From contig JAFDWZ010000010.1 in NCBI GenBank assembly GCA_018268195.1, positions 18,682 to 82,681 on the forward strand: a stretch of DNA of 64,000 bases, written 5' to 3'. Below are positions 26,035 to 36,900 of this stretch, piece by piece. Source of the stretch: Bacteroidota bacterium (GTDB lineage Bacteria > Bacteroidota > Bacteroidia > AKYH767-A > OLB10). The notes beneath the pieces are model-generated. The model worked only from the letters and a program-made list of their open reading frames with translations. It had not been told where the DNA came from and made no database searches. The translations under genes were made by a program, and so were the position numbers. How positions within the stretch are numbered: the stretch's first letter is position 1; each line of letters opens with the position of its first letter.

Positions 26035-28194
26035 ATGAGAAGATTTTTTCAAGCGCTGTTGTTGTTAGTTGTTTCAGGTGGCAGTGTGCATGCACAGTTG
26101 CAGAAACTCACAATGGAGGATGCTATTTTAAACGTAAGAACAAAACTTGCTCCTGCAAATCTTTCGCAATTAGGTTGGGTAAGTAATACCAACAGTTATT
26201 ATTATGTAGATACACGTTTGGACGATCCCACCTTATTTACCGGTGATGACGGAATTCTTCATGATGAGAAACTGATTTCATTGTCATCCATCAATGAAAA
26301 GTTACGCAAGCAAAATGCTGACACACTTTCGAAGTTTCCTGTTGTTGAATGGAAAAACGAAAATACTTTTTCTTTTTTTGTCGGCAATAAAGAGTACGAG
26401 TATGATAAAACCAAGTTCGGATTGTACAACACCAGAATACTCGATATGCCTGACAGTGCCGATAGAAAAGATACAGAACCTTTAACCAAGAGAATTGCTT
26501 ATACATTGGCAAATAATTTATTTATTTACGACAAGGGAAAAGTTTCGCAGGTAACTAATGAGTCCGATGAAAACATACTTTGCGGCACATCGGTACACAG
26601 AGATGAATTCGGAATTTCTAAAGGAACCTATTGGTCGCCTCAGGGCAATAAACTGGCATTTTATCGAATGGATCAAACCATGGTTGCAGACTATCCTATT
26701 ATCAATTGGCAGAAGAAGCCTGCCGAAGTAAGAATGATAAAGTATCCAATGGCAGGAGGGGCAAGTCATCAGGTAACGGTTGGAGTTTACGATGTAGCTT
26801 CAGGTAAAACAATTTTTCTTAAAACCGGTGAACCTAAAGACCAATATCTGACCAACGTAGCTTGGAGTCCTGATGAAAAATATGTTTATATAGCTGTTCT
26901 CAATCGTGATCAGAATCACATGAAACTGAACAGATATTCTGCAACAACAGGTGAACTTGATAAAACGCTTTTTGAAGAAAAAGACGATAAATATGTAGAG
27001 CCATTGAATCCTGTGCTTTTTGTTCCGGGCAACGATAAGGAATTTATCTGGCAAAGTCAGCGTGACGGATTTAATCATTTGTATTTGTATAATACGGATG
27101 GAAAACTTATTCGTCAACTTACCAAGGGAGAGTTTGTAGTTACCGAGTTAAAAGGCTTTAGTAAAAATGGTGATCGTCTGTACTATATGTGTACTGCGCT
27201 TAGCCCGCTCGACCGCGATTTGTATTACGTTACGCTGGCAGAGGGCAGGATGAAACGAGTTAGTGGCGATAGTGGCATACATAACTGTTATTACAATCCG
27301 TTTAATAATGAAGTGCTGGATGTTTACAGCAATGTTACTACTCCGCGAAAAATAAAACTCATTTTGCCGAATGGTAGTGATGCAAAAACATTGCTTACCG
27401 CAGAAAATCCACTGAAGAATTATAATTTAGGTGCACTGAAAATTTCTTCTCTTACAGGAAAGTCAGGAGAGGAACTTTATACACGTATGTTTTTGCCACC
27501 CAATATGGATTCCACACGCAAATACCCTGTAATAGTTTATGTATATGGCGGCCCGCATTTGCAACTTATTACCAATTCATGGCAAGGAGGGCAAGGTGAT
27601 TTGTGGATGTATTATCTGGCACAGGAAGGATTCATTGTATTCTCGCTTGATAACAGAGGGAGTTATAACAGAGGAAAGAAATTTGAACAAGCTGTATTCC
27701 GCAACTGTGGTACAGCAGAAATGGAAGATCAGCTTACGGGTGTGGAATATCTCAAGTCTCTTCCCTTTGTGGATTCCACTCGTATAGGTGTTGACGGATG
27801 GAGTTATGGAGGTTTTATGACTACATCACTCATGACACGCAACCCGGGAGTGTTTAAAGTTGCTGTTGCAGGAGGTCCGGTGATTGACTGGTCAATGTAT
27901 GAAATCATGTACACCGAGCGGTATATGGATACTCCACAGTCCAATCCGGAAGGGTATAACAAAAACAACCTGCTTAATTATGTAAAAGATCTAAAAGGTA
28001 AGCTGATGCTTATTCATGGTACTGATGATGATGTTGTAGTATGGCAGCACAGTATCATGTATCTCAAAAAAGCTGTTGATGTAAACAAACAAGTAGATTA
28101 CTTTGTGTATCCCGGCCATCCTCACAATGTGAGAGGAAAGGACAGGGTTCACCTCATGAATAAAATCACCGATTATTTTAAACAAAATTTATAA
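26035..28194 (+). CDS. Dipeptidyl-peptidase IV-type S9B peptidase
   Basis: 719 residues from the ATG at 26035. A signal peptide (to about residue 22, VHAQ) is followed by an eight-bladed propeller (DPPIV_N, about 80-450) and a peptidase S9 domain. The catalytic Ser is in DGWSYGGFM (about 601), the Asp in HGTDDDVV (about 680) and the His in GHPHNV (about 708). It removes Xaa-Pro dipeptides from peptides in the periplasm or at the cell surface, a common partner of asaccharolytic peptide use. It is followed 5 bp later by the PorE-like gene. Confidence 0.94.
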   Translation: MRRFFQALLLLVVSGGSVHAQLQKLTMEDAILNVRTKLAPANLSQLGWVSNTNSYYYVDTRLDDPTLFTGDDGILHDEKLISLSSINEKLRKQNADTLSKFPVVEWKNENTFSFFVGNKEYEYDKTKFGLYNTRILDMPDSADRKDTEPLTKRIAYTLANNLFIYDKGKVSQVTNESDENILCGTSVHRDEFGISKGTYWSPQGNKLAFYRMDQTMVADYPIINWQKKPAEVRMIKYPMAGGASHQVTVGVYDVASGKTIFLKTGEPKDQYLTNVAWSPDEKYVYIAVLNRDQNHMKLNRYSATTGELDKTLFEEKDDKYVEPLNPVLFVPGNDKEFIWQSQRDGFNHLYLYNTDGKLIRQLTKGEFVVTELKGFSKNGDRLYYMCTALSPLDRDLYYVTLAEGRMKRVSGDSGIHNCYYNPFNNEVLDVYSNVTTPRKIKLILPNGSDAKTLLTAENPLKNYNLGALKISSLTGKSGEELYTRMFLPPNMDSTRKYPVIVYVYGGPHLQLITNSWQGGQGDLWMYYLAQEGFIVFSLDNRGSYNRGKKFEQAVFRNCGTAEMEDQLTGVEYLKSLPFVDSTRIGVDGWSYGGFMTTSLMTRNPGVFKVAVAGGPVIDWSMYEIMYTERYMDTPQSNPEGYNKNNLLNYVKDLKGKLMLIHGTDDDVVVWQHSIMYLKKAVDVNKQVDYFVYPGHPHNVRGKDRVHLMNKITDYFKQNL

Positions 28195-28199
28195 GAGTA

Positions 28200-30134
28200 A
28201 TGGCCATCAGAACCACCGTAACAGGCATTGCTGCAGTATGCATTGGTATTATATTTAACACTCAAATAATTTCAGCTCAAGGATTGAGTTTGAAGCGTTG
28301 CCCGCAGACCACCTCTAAAACCGCTGAGAAAAAAGCTGATGAAGCAGAGAAACTTTTTAAATCACTTAATGATTATGATAAAGCATTAAAAGTTTGCAAC
28401 GATGCTATTGACGAAGACAGCACGTATGCCAAACCCTATATGCTAATGGGTGATGCCGCTTATCGTAAAAAAGATTTTAAAACGATGGCAATGGCATACC
28501 GAAAACTGATTGAAGTATGTCCTGATGCATCTGAAAAAGCTTATTACAGACTGGCAACGTATTATTATGAGACAAAAAAATATGAAGAAGCCATACCTGT
28601 TTATAAAGCGTTTATTGATTTATCTCCTTCAGATACCATTGCTGCTGACGATGCCGAAGTGAAAATGTTCAGAGCTTATGCGTATTCACATCCGGTAGAA
28701 TTTAAACCTATGGTTGTAAAAGGAATAAGCACTGCCGACCCGGAATATTTACCTATTATCTCTGCTGATAATGAGTTGTGTTTTTTTACCAGACGTTTTG
28801 AATACCAGAGTAGGAACATGCTTACGCCTACAAGCGTGGAAAAATTTATGATTAGTCACCATGCTAAAGGAACATGGGAAAGGGGCGAGCCTATGGGGTT
28901 TCCCTTTAACAAGGAAAACAGCGGAAACGAAGGTGGTGCTTCTATTTCGCTTGACAATCTGCATCTTTTTTTTACTGTCAATAACAAAGGTAATTTTGAT
29001 ATTTATACTTCAGATTCTACTCTTAAAGGTTGGACCGAACCTCGAAGCATCGGAACCGCCAATGACCCTAAGTTATGGGACTCTCAGCCTTCAATAGCTC
29101 CTGATAACAGAACGCTTTATTTCGCAAGTTTTCGGGATTCCATTAATCTTACCAGTGATATTTATATCACCGTAAAATCAAATGGAGAATGGAAAAACGC
29201 AACGCCTTTATCATCAGTGATCAATACAAAGAAGAATGAAAAATCTCCGTTTATTCACTCTGATGGTAAAACATTATTTTTCTGTAGCGATGGTTTGCCG
29301 GGTATGGGAGGTTATGATATTTTTTATTCGCGAAAGGATGAAAAAGGTAATTGGGGCAAGCCGGTAAATCTTGGATATCCTATCAACACAGAAGCTGATG
29401 AGGTAGGCTTTTTTGTAAGTACTGATGGTACAAAGGGATATTTCGCAAGTAATCAGATGGGAACAGGGGGTTATGATATTTTTTCATTCGACCTTCCTGA
29501 AAAACTTCGTCCCGAGAAAATGATTCTCTTTAAAGGTAATCTGAAAGATGAGGACAATGAAGTGCCTGACAGTGCACGTATTGAAATCAAAAACATAAAA
29601 TCAAAACAGGTATCACAGATTGATTACGATGAACAGAGTGGTAAATATGCCGGAGTACTCGAGGCAAATGCAGATTATATCCTTACAGTGAAGAAGGATG
29701 ATTATGCTTTTAATTCACGAGTGATTCGAGCAGAAAGTATGGAAAAAAGTCCTGTTGAAATTGATTTTGAAATGCAGAAAATGAAAGAAGGGGGCGCTTA
29801 CAATCTTAACGATATTTTATTTGAGACAGATTCCTATCGCCTAACTGATGTGTCGAAGGAAGTAATTAATGATTTTGCCGAATTTCTTAAAACAAATCCT
29901 AAGCTGCAGGTAGGTATCTATGGTCATACAGATAACTCCGGAAATGCAGCAGATAATCTTACACTATCAAAGAACAGAGCTAAGGCTGTTTATGATTATC
30001 TGATATCAGTTGGGATTGCGGCAGGGCGATTAACGCATGACGGTTTTGGTCAGACAAAACCTGTGGCTGCCAATACTTCAGAGAAAGGAAAGGCTTTGAA
30101 TCGAAGAACAGAATTTGTCATCCTTAAGAAGTAA
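28200..30134 (+). CDS. OmpA-family protein with TPR, beta-propeller and CRD domains (PorE-like architecture)
   Basis: 644 residues. Order: signal peptide (to about 28, without a lipobox), TPR repeats (about 40-160), WD40/PD40 propeller blades (about 185-430, with repeated FFCSDGLPGMGGYDIFYS and FASNQMGTGGYDIFSF units), a carboxypeptidase-regulatory-like beta domain (about 440-520), and an OmpA C-terminal peptidoglycan-binding domain (about 535-644, HTDNSGNAADNLTLSKNRA). This is the domain order of PorE, a T9SS component that links the complex to peptidoglycan. Bacteroidota carry several paralogues, so orthology is not proven. It lies between a DPP-IV-type gene and idi. Confidence 0.85.
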   Translation: MAIRTTVTGIAAVCIGIIFNTQIISAQGLSLKRCPQTTSKTAEKKADEAEKLFKSLNDYDKALKVCNDAIDEDSTYAKPYMLMGDAAYRKKDFKTMAMAYRKLIEVCPDASEKAYYRLATYYYETKKYEEAIPVYKAFIDLSPSDTIAADDAEVKMFRAYAYSHPVEFKPMVVKGISTADPEYLPIISADNELCFFTRRFEYQSRNMLTPTSVEKFMISHHAKGTWERGEPMGFPFNKENSGNEGGASISLDNLHLFFTVNNKGNFDIYTSDSTLKGWTEPRSIGTANDPKLWDSQPSIAPDNRTLYFASFRDSINLTSDIYITVKSNGEWKNATPLSSVINTKKNEKSPFIHSDGKTLFFCSDGLPGMGGYDIFYSRKDEKGNWGKPVNLGYPINTEADEVGFFVSTDGTKGYFASNQMGTGGYDIFSFDLPEKLRPEKMILFKGNLKDEDNEVPDSARIEIKNIKSKQVSQIDYDEQSGKYAGVLEANADYILTVKKDDYAFNSRVIRAESMEKSPVEIDFEMQKMKEGGAYNLNDILFETDSYRLTDVSKEVINDFAEFLKTNPKLQVGIYGHTDNSGNAADNLTLSKNRAKAVYDYLISVGIAAGRLTHDGFGQTKPVAANTSEKGKALNRRTEFVILKK

Positions 30135-30143
30135 TATGATGCC

Positions 30144-30638
30144 ATGGAATATGTGACGCTTGTAAACGCAGAAGACGAAGATATTGGTGAAATAGAAAAA
30201 ATTCAGGCGCATGAATTAGGTTTGCTTCACCGCGCATTTTCTGTCTTTGTGTTCAATAGCAGGGGAGAGATGTTGCTTCAAAAAAGAAGTGCCGTAAAAT
30301 ATCACAGCAGCGGCTTGTGGACTAACACCTGTTGTGGTCATCCGCGACCCGGAGAAAACGTATGTGATGCAGCCAAGCGAAGATTGCAGGAAGAAATGAA
30401 CATTCACTGCGAACTTAAATTCAAACAGAAATTTATATACACGGCAAAATTTGATAATGGATTAACTGAAAATGAACTCGACCATATTTTTACAGCCAGT
30501 TATGACGGTCCTGTTCACCCTGACCCTTCTGAGGCAGATGAATACAAGTGGTTGTCTCTACATGAGGTTAAGTCTGAGATTCAAAGTCACCCTGAGCAAT
30601 TTACGTTTTGGTTTAAGAACATTGTCAGCTTTTTCTGA
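30144..30638 (+). CDS. idi: Isopentenyl-diphosphate delta-isomerase, type I
   Basis: 164 residues, Nudix fold. The catalytic Cys is in NTCCGHPRPGE (about 63-64) and the metal-binding Glu pair lies in TENELDH (about 109-112). It interconverts IPP and DMAPP in the cytoplasm, requiring Mg2+ and Zn/Mn. It starts 9 bp after the PorE-like gene. With ispE elsewhere in this window the organism makes IPP by the MEP route, where an isomerase is helpful but not essential. Confidence 0.95.
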   Translation: MEYVTLVNAEDEDIGEIEKIQAHELGLLHRAFSVFVFNSRGEMLLQKRSAVKYHSSGLWTNTCCGHPRPGENVCDAAKRRLQEEMNIHCELKFKQKFIYTAKFDNGLTENELDHIFTASYDGPVHPDPSEADEYKWLSLHEVKSEIQSHPEQFTFWFKNIVSFF

Positions 30639-30990
30639 AGTTATTCAGGAACCGACATTGTCTAGAATGATTTCTGTTTAAGAAAAGCTCAATTCATAAA
30701 TGTAATAGAATTGCAGCTTATGTAGTATTCCTTATTTTTTCATCTGATTAAATAAAATCTGGAAGATTTCTTACATAGCATTTTTCATGATATTGCCCTT
30801 TAATTGTCATGACATCACTCTGAAGTTCTGATAAAGGGATGAAGTATGTATTCAAATAGAAGAATATAATTTCTGGATTCTTACAAACACATAATGAAAT
30901 ACACTTAGTAAACGTGTCCCTTTAAGGCGGAGATAAATTTGAAGCTAATATGGAGTAATTTCATAGGGTATCACATCAAATTTTCAGCTT
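30639..30990. other. Gene-free stretch upstream of the giant PKD gene
   Basis: 352 bp between idi and the PKD gene. I see no open frame of note, no RNA gene and no strong hairpin. It contains the probable promoter of the PKD gene (box at 30934) and a weak inverted repeat ACAC...GTGT at about 30900-30916. Confidence 0.5.
30934..30941 (+). promoter_or_regulatory. Predicted -7 box (TAAATTTG) for the PKD protein gene
   Basis: An exact TAnnTTTG match 49 nt before the ATG at 30991, the only such box in this gap that I found. No clear -33 TTTG at the right distance. Confidence 0.35.
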
Positions 30991-33900
30991 ATGAGCACAC
31001 GTTTACGATTAAAGATTTTATTTTCGCTGCTGATTACGCTCATGTTTTGTAAGCAAAGCTTGGCAACTCATAGTATGGGTGCCGACCTTACCTACGAATG
31101 TGTCGGTGGAAATAAATATAAAATTCGGGTATCATTTTACCGGGATTGTATCGGTATCAGTGCCCCCACTTATGTAGATGTAAAAGTGGGATCTGCTTCC
31201 TGTGGACAGAGTTTTATGAAACGACTTTTCCCAATTCCGGGAACAGGAGTGGAAATATCTCCATTATGCCCCAATGCACTTTCTACATGCAGAGGTGGTG
31301 TGTTTACAGGCATACAAGAGTGGGTGTACGAGGGAATTGTTAATCTTCCCATGCAATGTGTGGACTGGACATTCAGCTATCAGCTTTGTTGCCGCAACGC
31401 TGCTATTAACACCATTTCCAATCCTCTTACCAATACTTTTTATATTTATGCTACACTAAATAATACAGTCGTAACCTGTAATACTTCTCCTGTATTCAGC
31501 AACAAACCGGTTCCTTTCGCATGTTTAGGACAACAATTATGTTTTAATCACGGTGCTTATGATGCCGATGGAGACTCATTGGTTTACTCTTTGATTACTC
31601 CTAAACAAGATGCTTCCACAACGGTTAATTATCTTCCTCCTTTTAGCGCTACCAATCCGCTTTCATCAAACCCTCCGATTGCATTCAACAACGCTACCGG
31701 AGATATCTGTATGACACCTACTCAGCTTGACGTAACAGTAATGGCAGTTCTGGTGCAAGAGTATCGCAACGGAATTTTAATTGGTTCGGTTGAACGCGAT
31801 ATACAGGTAACCGTTATCAATTGTAATAATAATCTTCCCACTCTTACAGGTATCAATGGAACCAATCAATTTTCAGCAACCATTTGCGCAAATGAGCCTT
31901 ATTGTTTCAATATTTATTCAAACGACCCCGATGTAGGTCAGACAGTAACTCTTAGCTACGACAGTTCTGTTACAGGAGCAACATTTACTTCTGCAGGTAC
32001 TCCGCATCCTACAGGTACCTTCTGTTGGACTCCTGATAATTCTGATATCAGTGCAACACCAAAATGTTTTACGGTAAAAGTTACTGATGACAACTGCCCT
32101 TGGTTAGGAAGTCAGATTTATTCTTACTGTCTTACTGTAGTTGGTGTAAATGTAGATGCAGGCCCTGATCAGTATGTAACGTGCAGCGACCTTGCTACTA
32201 TTACAGCAACTGCTTCCGGTGGTAACGGTGGGCCATACACATATCAGTGGAGTAACGGATTTACCAATCCCACACAAACCGTTGCCCCCGGAACCTATAT
32301 TGTTACAGTGAGTGATGGCATGTGTTCGGCTACCGACACTGTAACGGTACATTACATTTCTTTTCCTACTGCTGATTTTAGTTTTACTAATGCATGCCCA
32401 AATTCTCCTGTGCAGTTTCAGGATCAGTCCACTGTTTCCGGAAGCACCATTATAGGATGGTACTGGGATTTTGGCGACAGCACAAACTCATTTGATCAAA
32501 ACCCTGTTCACACTTTTCCATCACAAGGAACCTATAATGTCACATTGGTAGTAGAAACTAATTTAGGTTGTCTCGACACGGTAATGCTTCCTGTTGCCAT
32601 TGCTCCATTACCTGTGCCTTTATTTACCGTTCAACCGGGATGTGCCAATACTTCTGTAACTATTAACAATACTACTCCGGGAACTATTACATCCTGGGAC
32701 TGGAATTTTGGAAATGGTCAAACTTCAACTCAGCAAAATCCTGTGATTGCTTATACGGATTCGGGCAGTTACAACATTACACTCACTGTTACTGATGCCA
32801 ATGGTTGTGTGGGCGTTTATTCTGACTTTGTATCCATTGAATCATCGCCATTGGCAGCATTTTCACTGAATGGAATTTCTTCCTGCGTAGGTAGTTCGTT
32901 CACGTTAAATAATACTTCTTCAGGGAATATTATTTCTTATCATTGGGATTTCGGTAATGGTGTTACTTCAACAGCAATGGACACTACCATTACTTATAAC
33001 TCATCAGGAGTTTACGTAGTTACGCTTACCGTTACTTCTGCAAACGGATGCACCAGTACGGTTTCTCAGAATATACATATTTCACCGCCTCCCACTGCCG
33101 ATGCAGGTGCTAACACTTCATTGTGTGCAGGCAAGTCTGTAGTTCTTACTGCTACAGGCGGACAAACCTACCAATGGAGTAATGGTCAAACAACAAATCC
33201 TATTACTGTCAATCCGGTCAATTCAACAGTTTATACTGTTACCGTAACTGATGCCAATGGTTGTACAGCTATTGATTCAGTAAGTGTAAATGTAAATGCA
33301 TTGCCTACGGCTGTAGTTTCTCCAAATCAGATGATCTGCCAGGGACAATCAGCAACATTAAGCGCATCAGGAGGAGTTTCCTATAGCTGGAGTCCTACAG
33401 GAAGCACCGGCTCTACAATAACAGTGAATCCTTCATCTACCACTACTTATAATGTAACGATAACAGATGCCAATGGATGTTCGGCCAATACATCGGTGAA
33501 CGTTACTGTAAATCCAAATCCTGTAGTAAATATTCCCACATCATTTGTTTGTCCTGGATCTTATACAACTCTTAATGCGGGTAACACAGGCTCTACCTAT
33601 CTATGGTCAACAGGTGCTATTACACAAACAGTGGATGTAACATTGCCCGGAAATTATACCGTTACTGTGACCAATGCTTATGGTTGCACAAACACTCAAA
33701 CTGCTCAAGTAACTCTTGGAGGAACTATTGCCAATAACAATTCGAGTATTAATCTTTGTCAGGGTCAAACCACTATACTCGATGCAGGTAATCCCGGTAA
33801 CACTTATTTATGGTCAACAGGTGCTACCACGCAATCTATTTTAGCTGCAACAGCAGGACAATATACCGTTACAATAACCAATATTCATGGTTGTACCGCT

Positions 33901-36900
33901 GCCTTGGTAACCAACGTTGTTGTGAATCCACTGCCACAGGCAGCCTTCACTTCACAAGATGTATGTATCAACCAGTCTGCCGTATTTCTGAATTCAAGCA
34001 GCATAAGTTCAGGTACAGTTACCGGATGGCAATGGTATTTTGGAGATGGCAGTACCTCACTTCAACAAAATCCTTCGCATAACTTCGCCAGTGCAGGAAC
34101 TTATCAGATTAGTTTGGTTGCAACCTCTGCTGCCGGATGTGTGGATTCAGTTTCGCAAAGCGTAACGCTTTATCCATTACCGTCTGTTAATTTTACAACT
34201 GCAAATGGTTGTGCAGGGTCTATCATTTCTTTTAATAACACTTCAACAGTGGGAGCAGGAAGCATTTCTTCCTACGCCTGGAACTTCAGTGATGGTGGCA
34301 CATCTTCACTGACATCGCCAACACACACTTATGCCCTCGATGGAAATTATACAGTAACTCTTGTGGCTAATTCTTCCGGAGGTTGTGTGGACAGCATTCG
34401 CAAACCTGTGACTATTTATCCATTGCCGCATGCTGATTTTTCAGCTCAGCCTGTTTGTCTTGGACAACAAACTTCATTCAACAATCTTTCATCCGTTAGT
34501 GGTAATAACATCAATTCATGGAACTGGAATTTTGGTAACTCAACAAGTTCAAATGTTCAAAATCCGGTAATGCAATATGCGCAAAGCGGTAATTTTATTG
34601 CTCAACTTATTGTGCAAACAGCTTATGGATGTAGCGATACCGTTCAGAAAAATGTGAAAGTATATGCTCTTCCTGTTGCTGATGCAGGTGTCAATCAGAA
34701 TGTATGTAATGGCTCGTCAGTGACGCTCACCGCTACCGGAGGCAATCAGTATCAGTGGTCGCCAGTTGCAGGTAATGCCGGCACATTGACATTTATTCCT
34801 CAATCATCGCTTACCTGTTATGTTACCGTAACCGATTCCAATAATTGTGTTGCACACGACAGCGTTAAAGTAAATGTATTGCCGCTTCCGATAGCTGATG
34901 CGGGTACGAACAAAACTATTTGTGAAGGCAGCAATGTTATACTTCAGGCATCAGGAGGTGTAAGTTATAGTTGGACACCAGGAGCGCAGACAACTGCTTC
35001 CATTACAGTTTCGCCTTCTATTTCAACCTGGTATTTTGTTACGGTTACTGGTGCTAACGGTTGCACGGCAACAGACTCTGTACCGGTTACGGTTAATCCG
35101 CTTCCAATGGTTCAGACAACTCCTGATATCAGTATTTGCAGTGGAATGACGGTGGCACTTCAGGCATCAGGCGGAGTGGTTTACAACTGGTATCCTACAG
35201 GCGATACAACTGCTGTTACTTATGTTACACCGCTTACCAATACTCAATACATTGTTGAAGTTACTGATTTGAATGGCTGTAAAGCTAAAGACACCGTGAT
35301 GGTAAATGTGATGCCATCACCTGTAATTTCTCTCAGTAATACATTCATCTGTATGGGATACAGTGCTACATTAGATGCAGGATATCCCGGCTCAACCTAT
35401 CAGTGGACACCTAATGGTGAAATTACTCAAAGCATTCAGGTTTCTACAGCAGGAACTTATGGCGTAATTGTGACTACTGCAAATGGATGTACAGGTTATG
35501 GCCAAGCACAGGTAACAGTAGGAGGAGATTCTATTGTAAATAATTCTACTAATGTGATGTTATGTGCAGGTCAGTCAACAGTGTTGGATGCAGGAAACCC
35601 GGGATCTACTTTCTTATGGTCAACAGGAGCAACATCGCAGACAATTACAGTGAATACATCAGGAACCTACTCTGTAACAATAACTGATGCTGACGGATGT
35701 ACCGGATTGTTTGAATCAATAGTGACAGTGAATCCGCTTCCGGTTCCACAATTTATTGCTTCACCGATTTGTTATGGCGATACCACACATTTCCTCAATC
35801 AGTCAACCATATCTTCAGGAAATATGATGAGTTATCTCTGGAATTTTGGCGACAGCACCATTTCAGGATTACAAAACCCCTCTCACATTTATTCTCAGCC
35901 GGGAAGCTACAATGTTTCTCTGCAGATAGTTTCAGGCAATGGCTGCACGTCAACACTCAGCCAGAATGTAGAAATTTATACTGCGCCAACTGCAATATTT
36001 ACCGGTGATAATGTTTGCAGAAATAAGCAAACTCAATTTCATGATTTAAGTACTGTTAATAACGGAATGATTGTTTCATGGAACTGGGATTTTGGTGATG
36101 GCACATCATCAACCAGTAAAAACCCACTGCATACTTATGCAAGTGATGGAGTATATCCTGTTCAGTTGAGGGTAATGTCTAATCATGGATGTTTTGATCA
36201 CTATCGTGACTCTGTAGTGGTTTATCATCTTCCCGCACCGCAGATATTGTCAATGAATAATTGTGAGAATATTTCCATTTCCATGTCAGATGTTTCTTCA
36301 ACTTCTCCACTTAATGATATCTGGATCTGGAATTTTGGTGACGGATATTCTTCCAATCAACCATCACCTGTACATGCATATAGCTCTGCAGGAACTTATT
36401 TAATAACTTTAACTGTTCAGGATACGAATGGTTGTGTGTCTCACGATACAGCTCAGGTAGTGGTTTACCCTAATCCTGTTGCGGCATTCACCGGAGGCCC
36501 CGGTTGCGAAGGTGCTCCCGTTCAATTTCAGAATTACAGTACCATTCCCTCAGGAGCAATTACAGGCTACAGCTGGAATTTTGGCGACAGTGCTTCATCA
36601 CAGGCTGAAAACCCTTCACATACATATTCTCCGGCAGGGAATTATCCGGTAACACTCACTGTCACTTCCGATCAGGGATGTATTGATTCCATTCAGGCAT
36701 TTGTAACTATTCATGCTAATCCGGTAGCACAGTTTCAGCAAAACAGCCATGCCGGTTGTGGGCCTTTGCCGGTGCAGTTCTATGATTATTCGCAAGGCGT
36801 GGATGGCAATATTGTACAGTGGAACTGGACATTTGGCGATGGCAACAATGATACAGTTCAGAACCCGTTAAATGTGTACACCCAAACCGGTGTTTATAAT

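Noticed and set aside
30639..30990. Small RNA or riboswitch upstream of the PKD gene
   Set aside because: No stable hairpin, no known aptamer motif and no terminator were seen; only a promoter box is supported.
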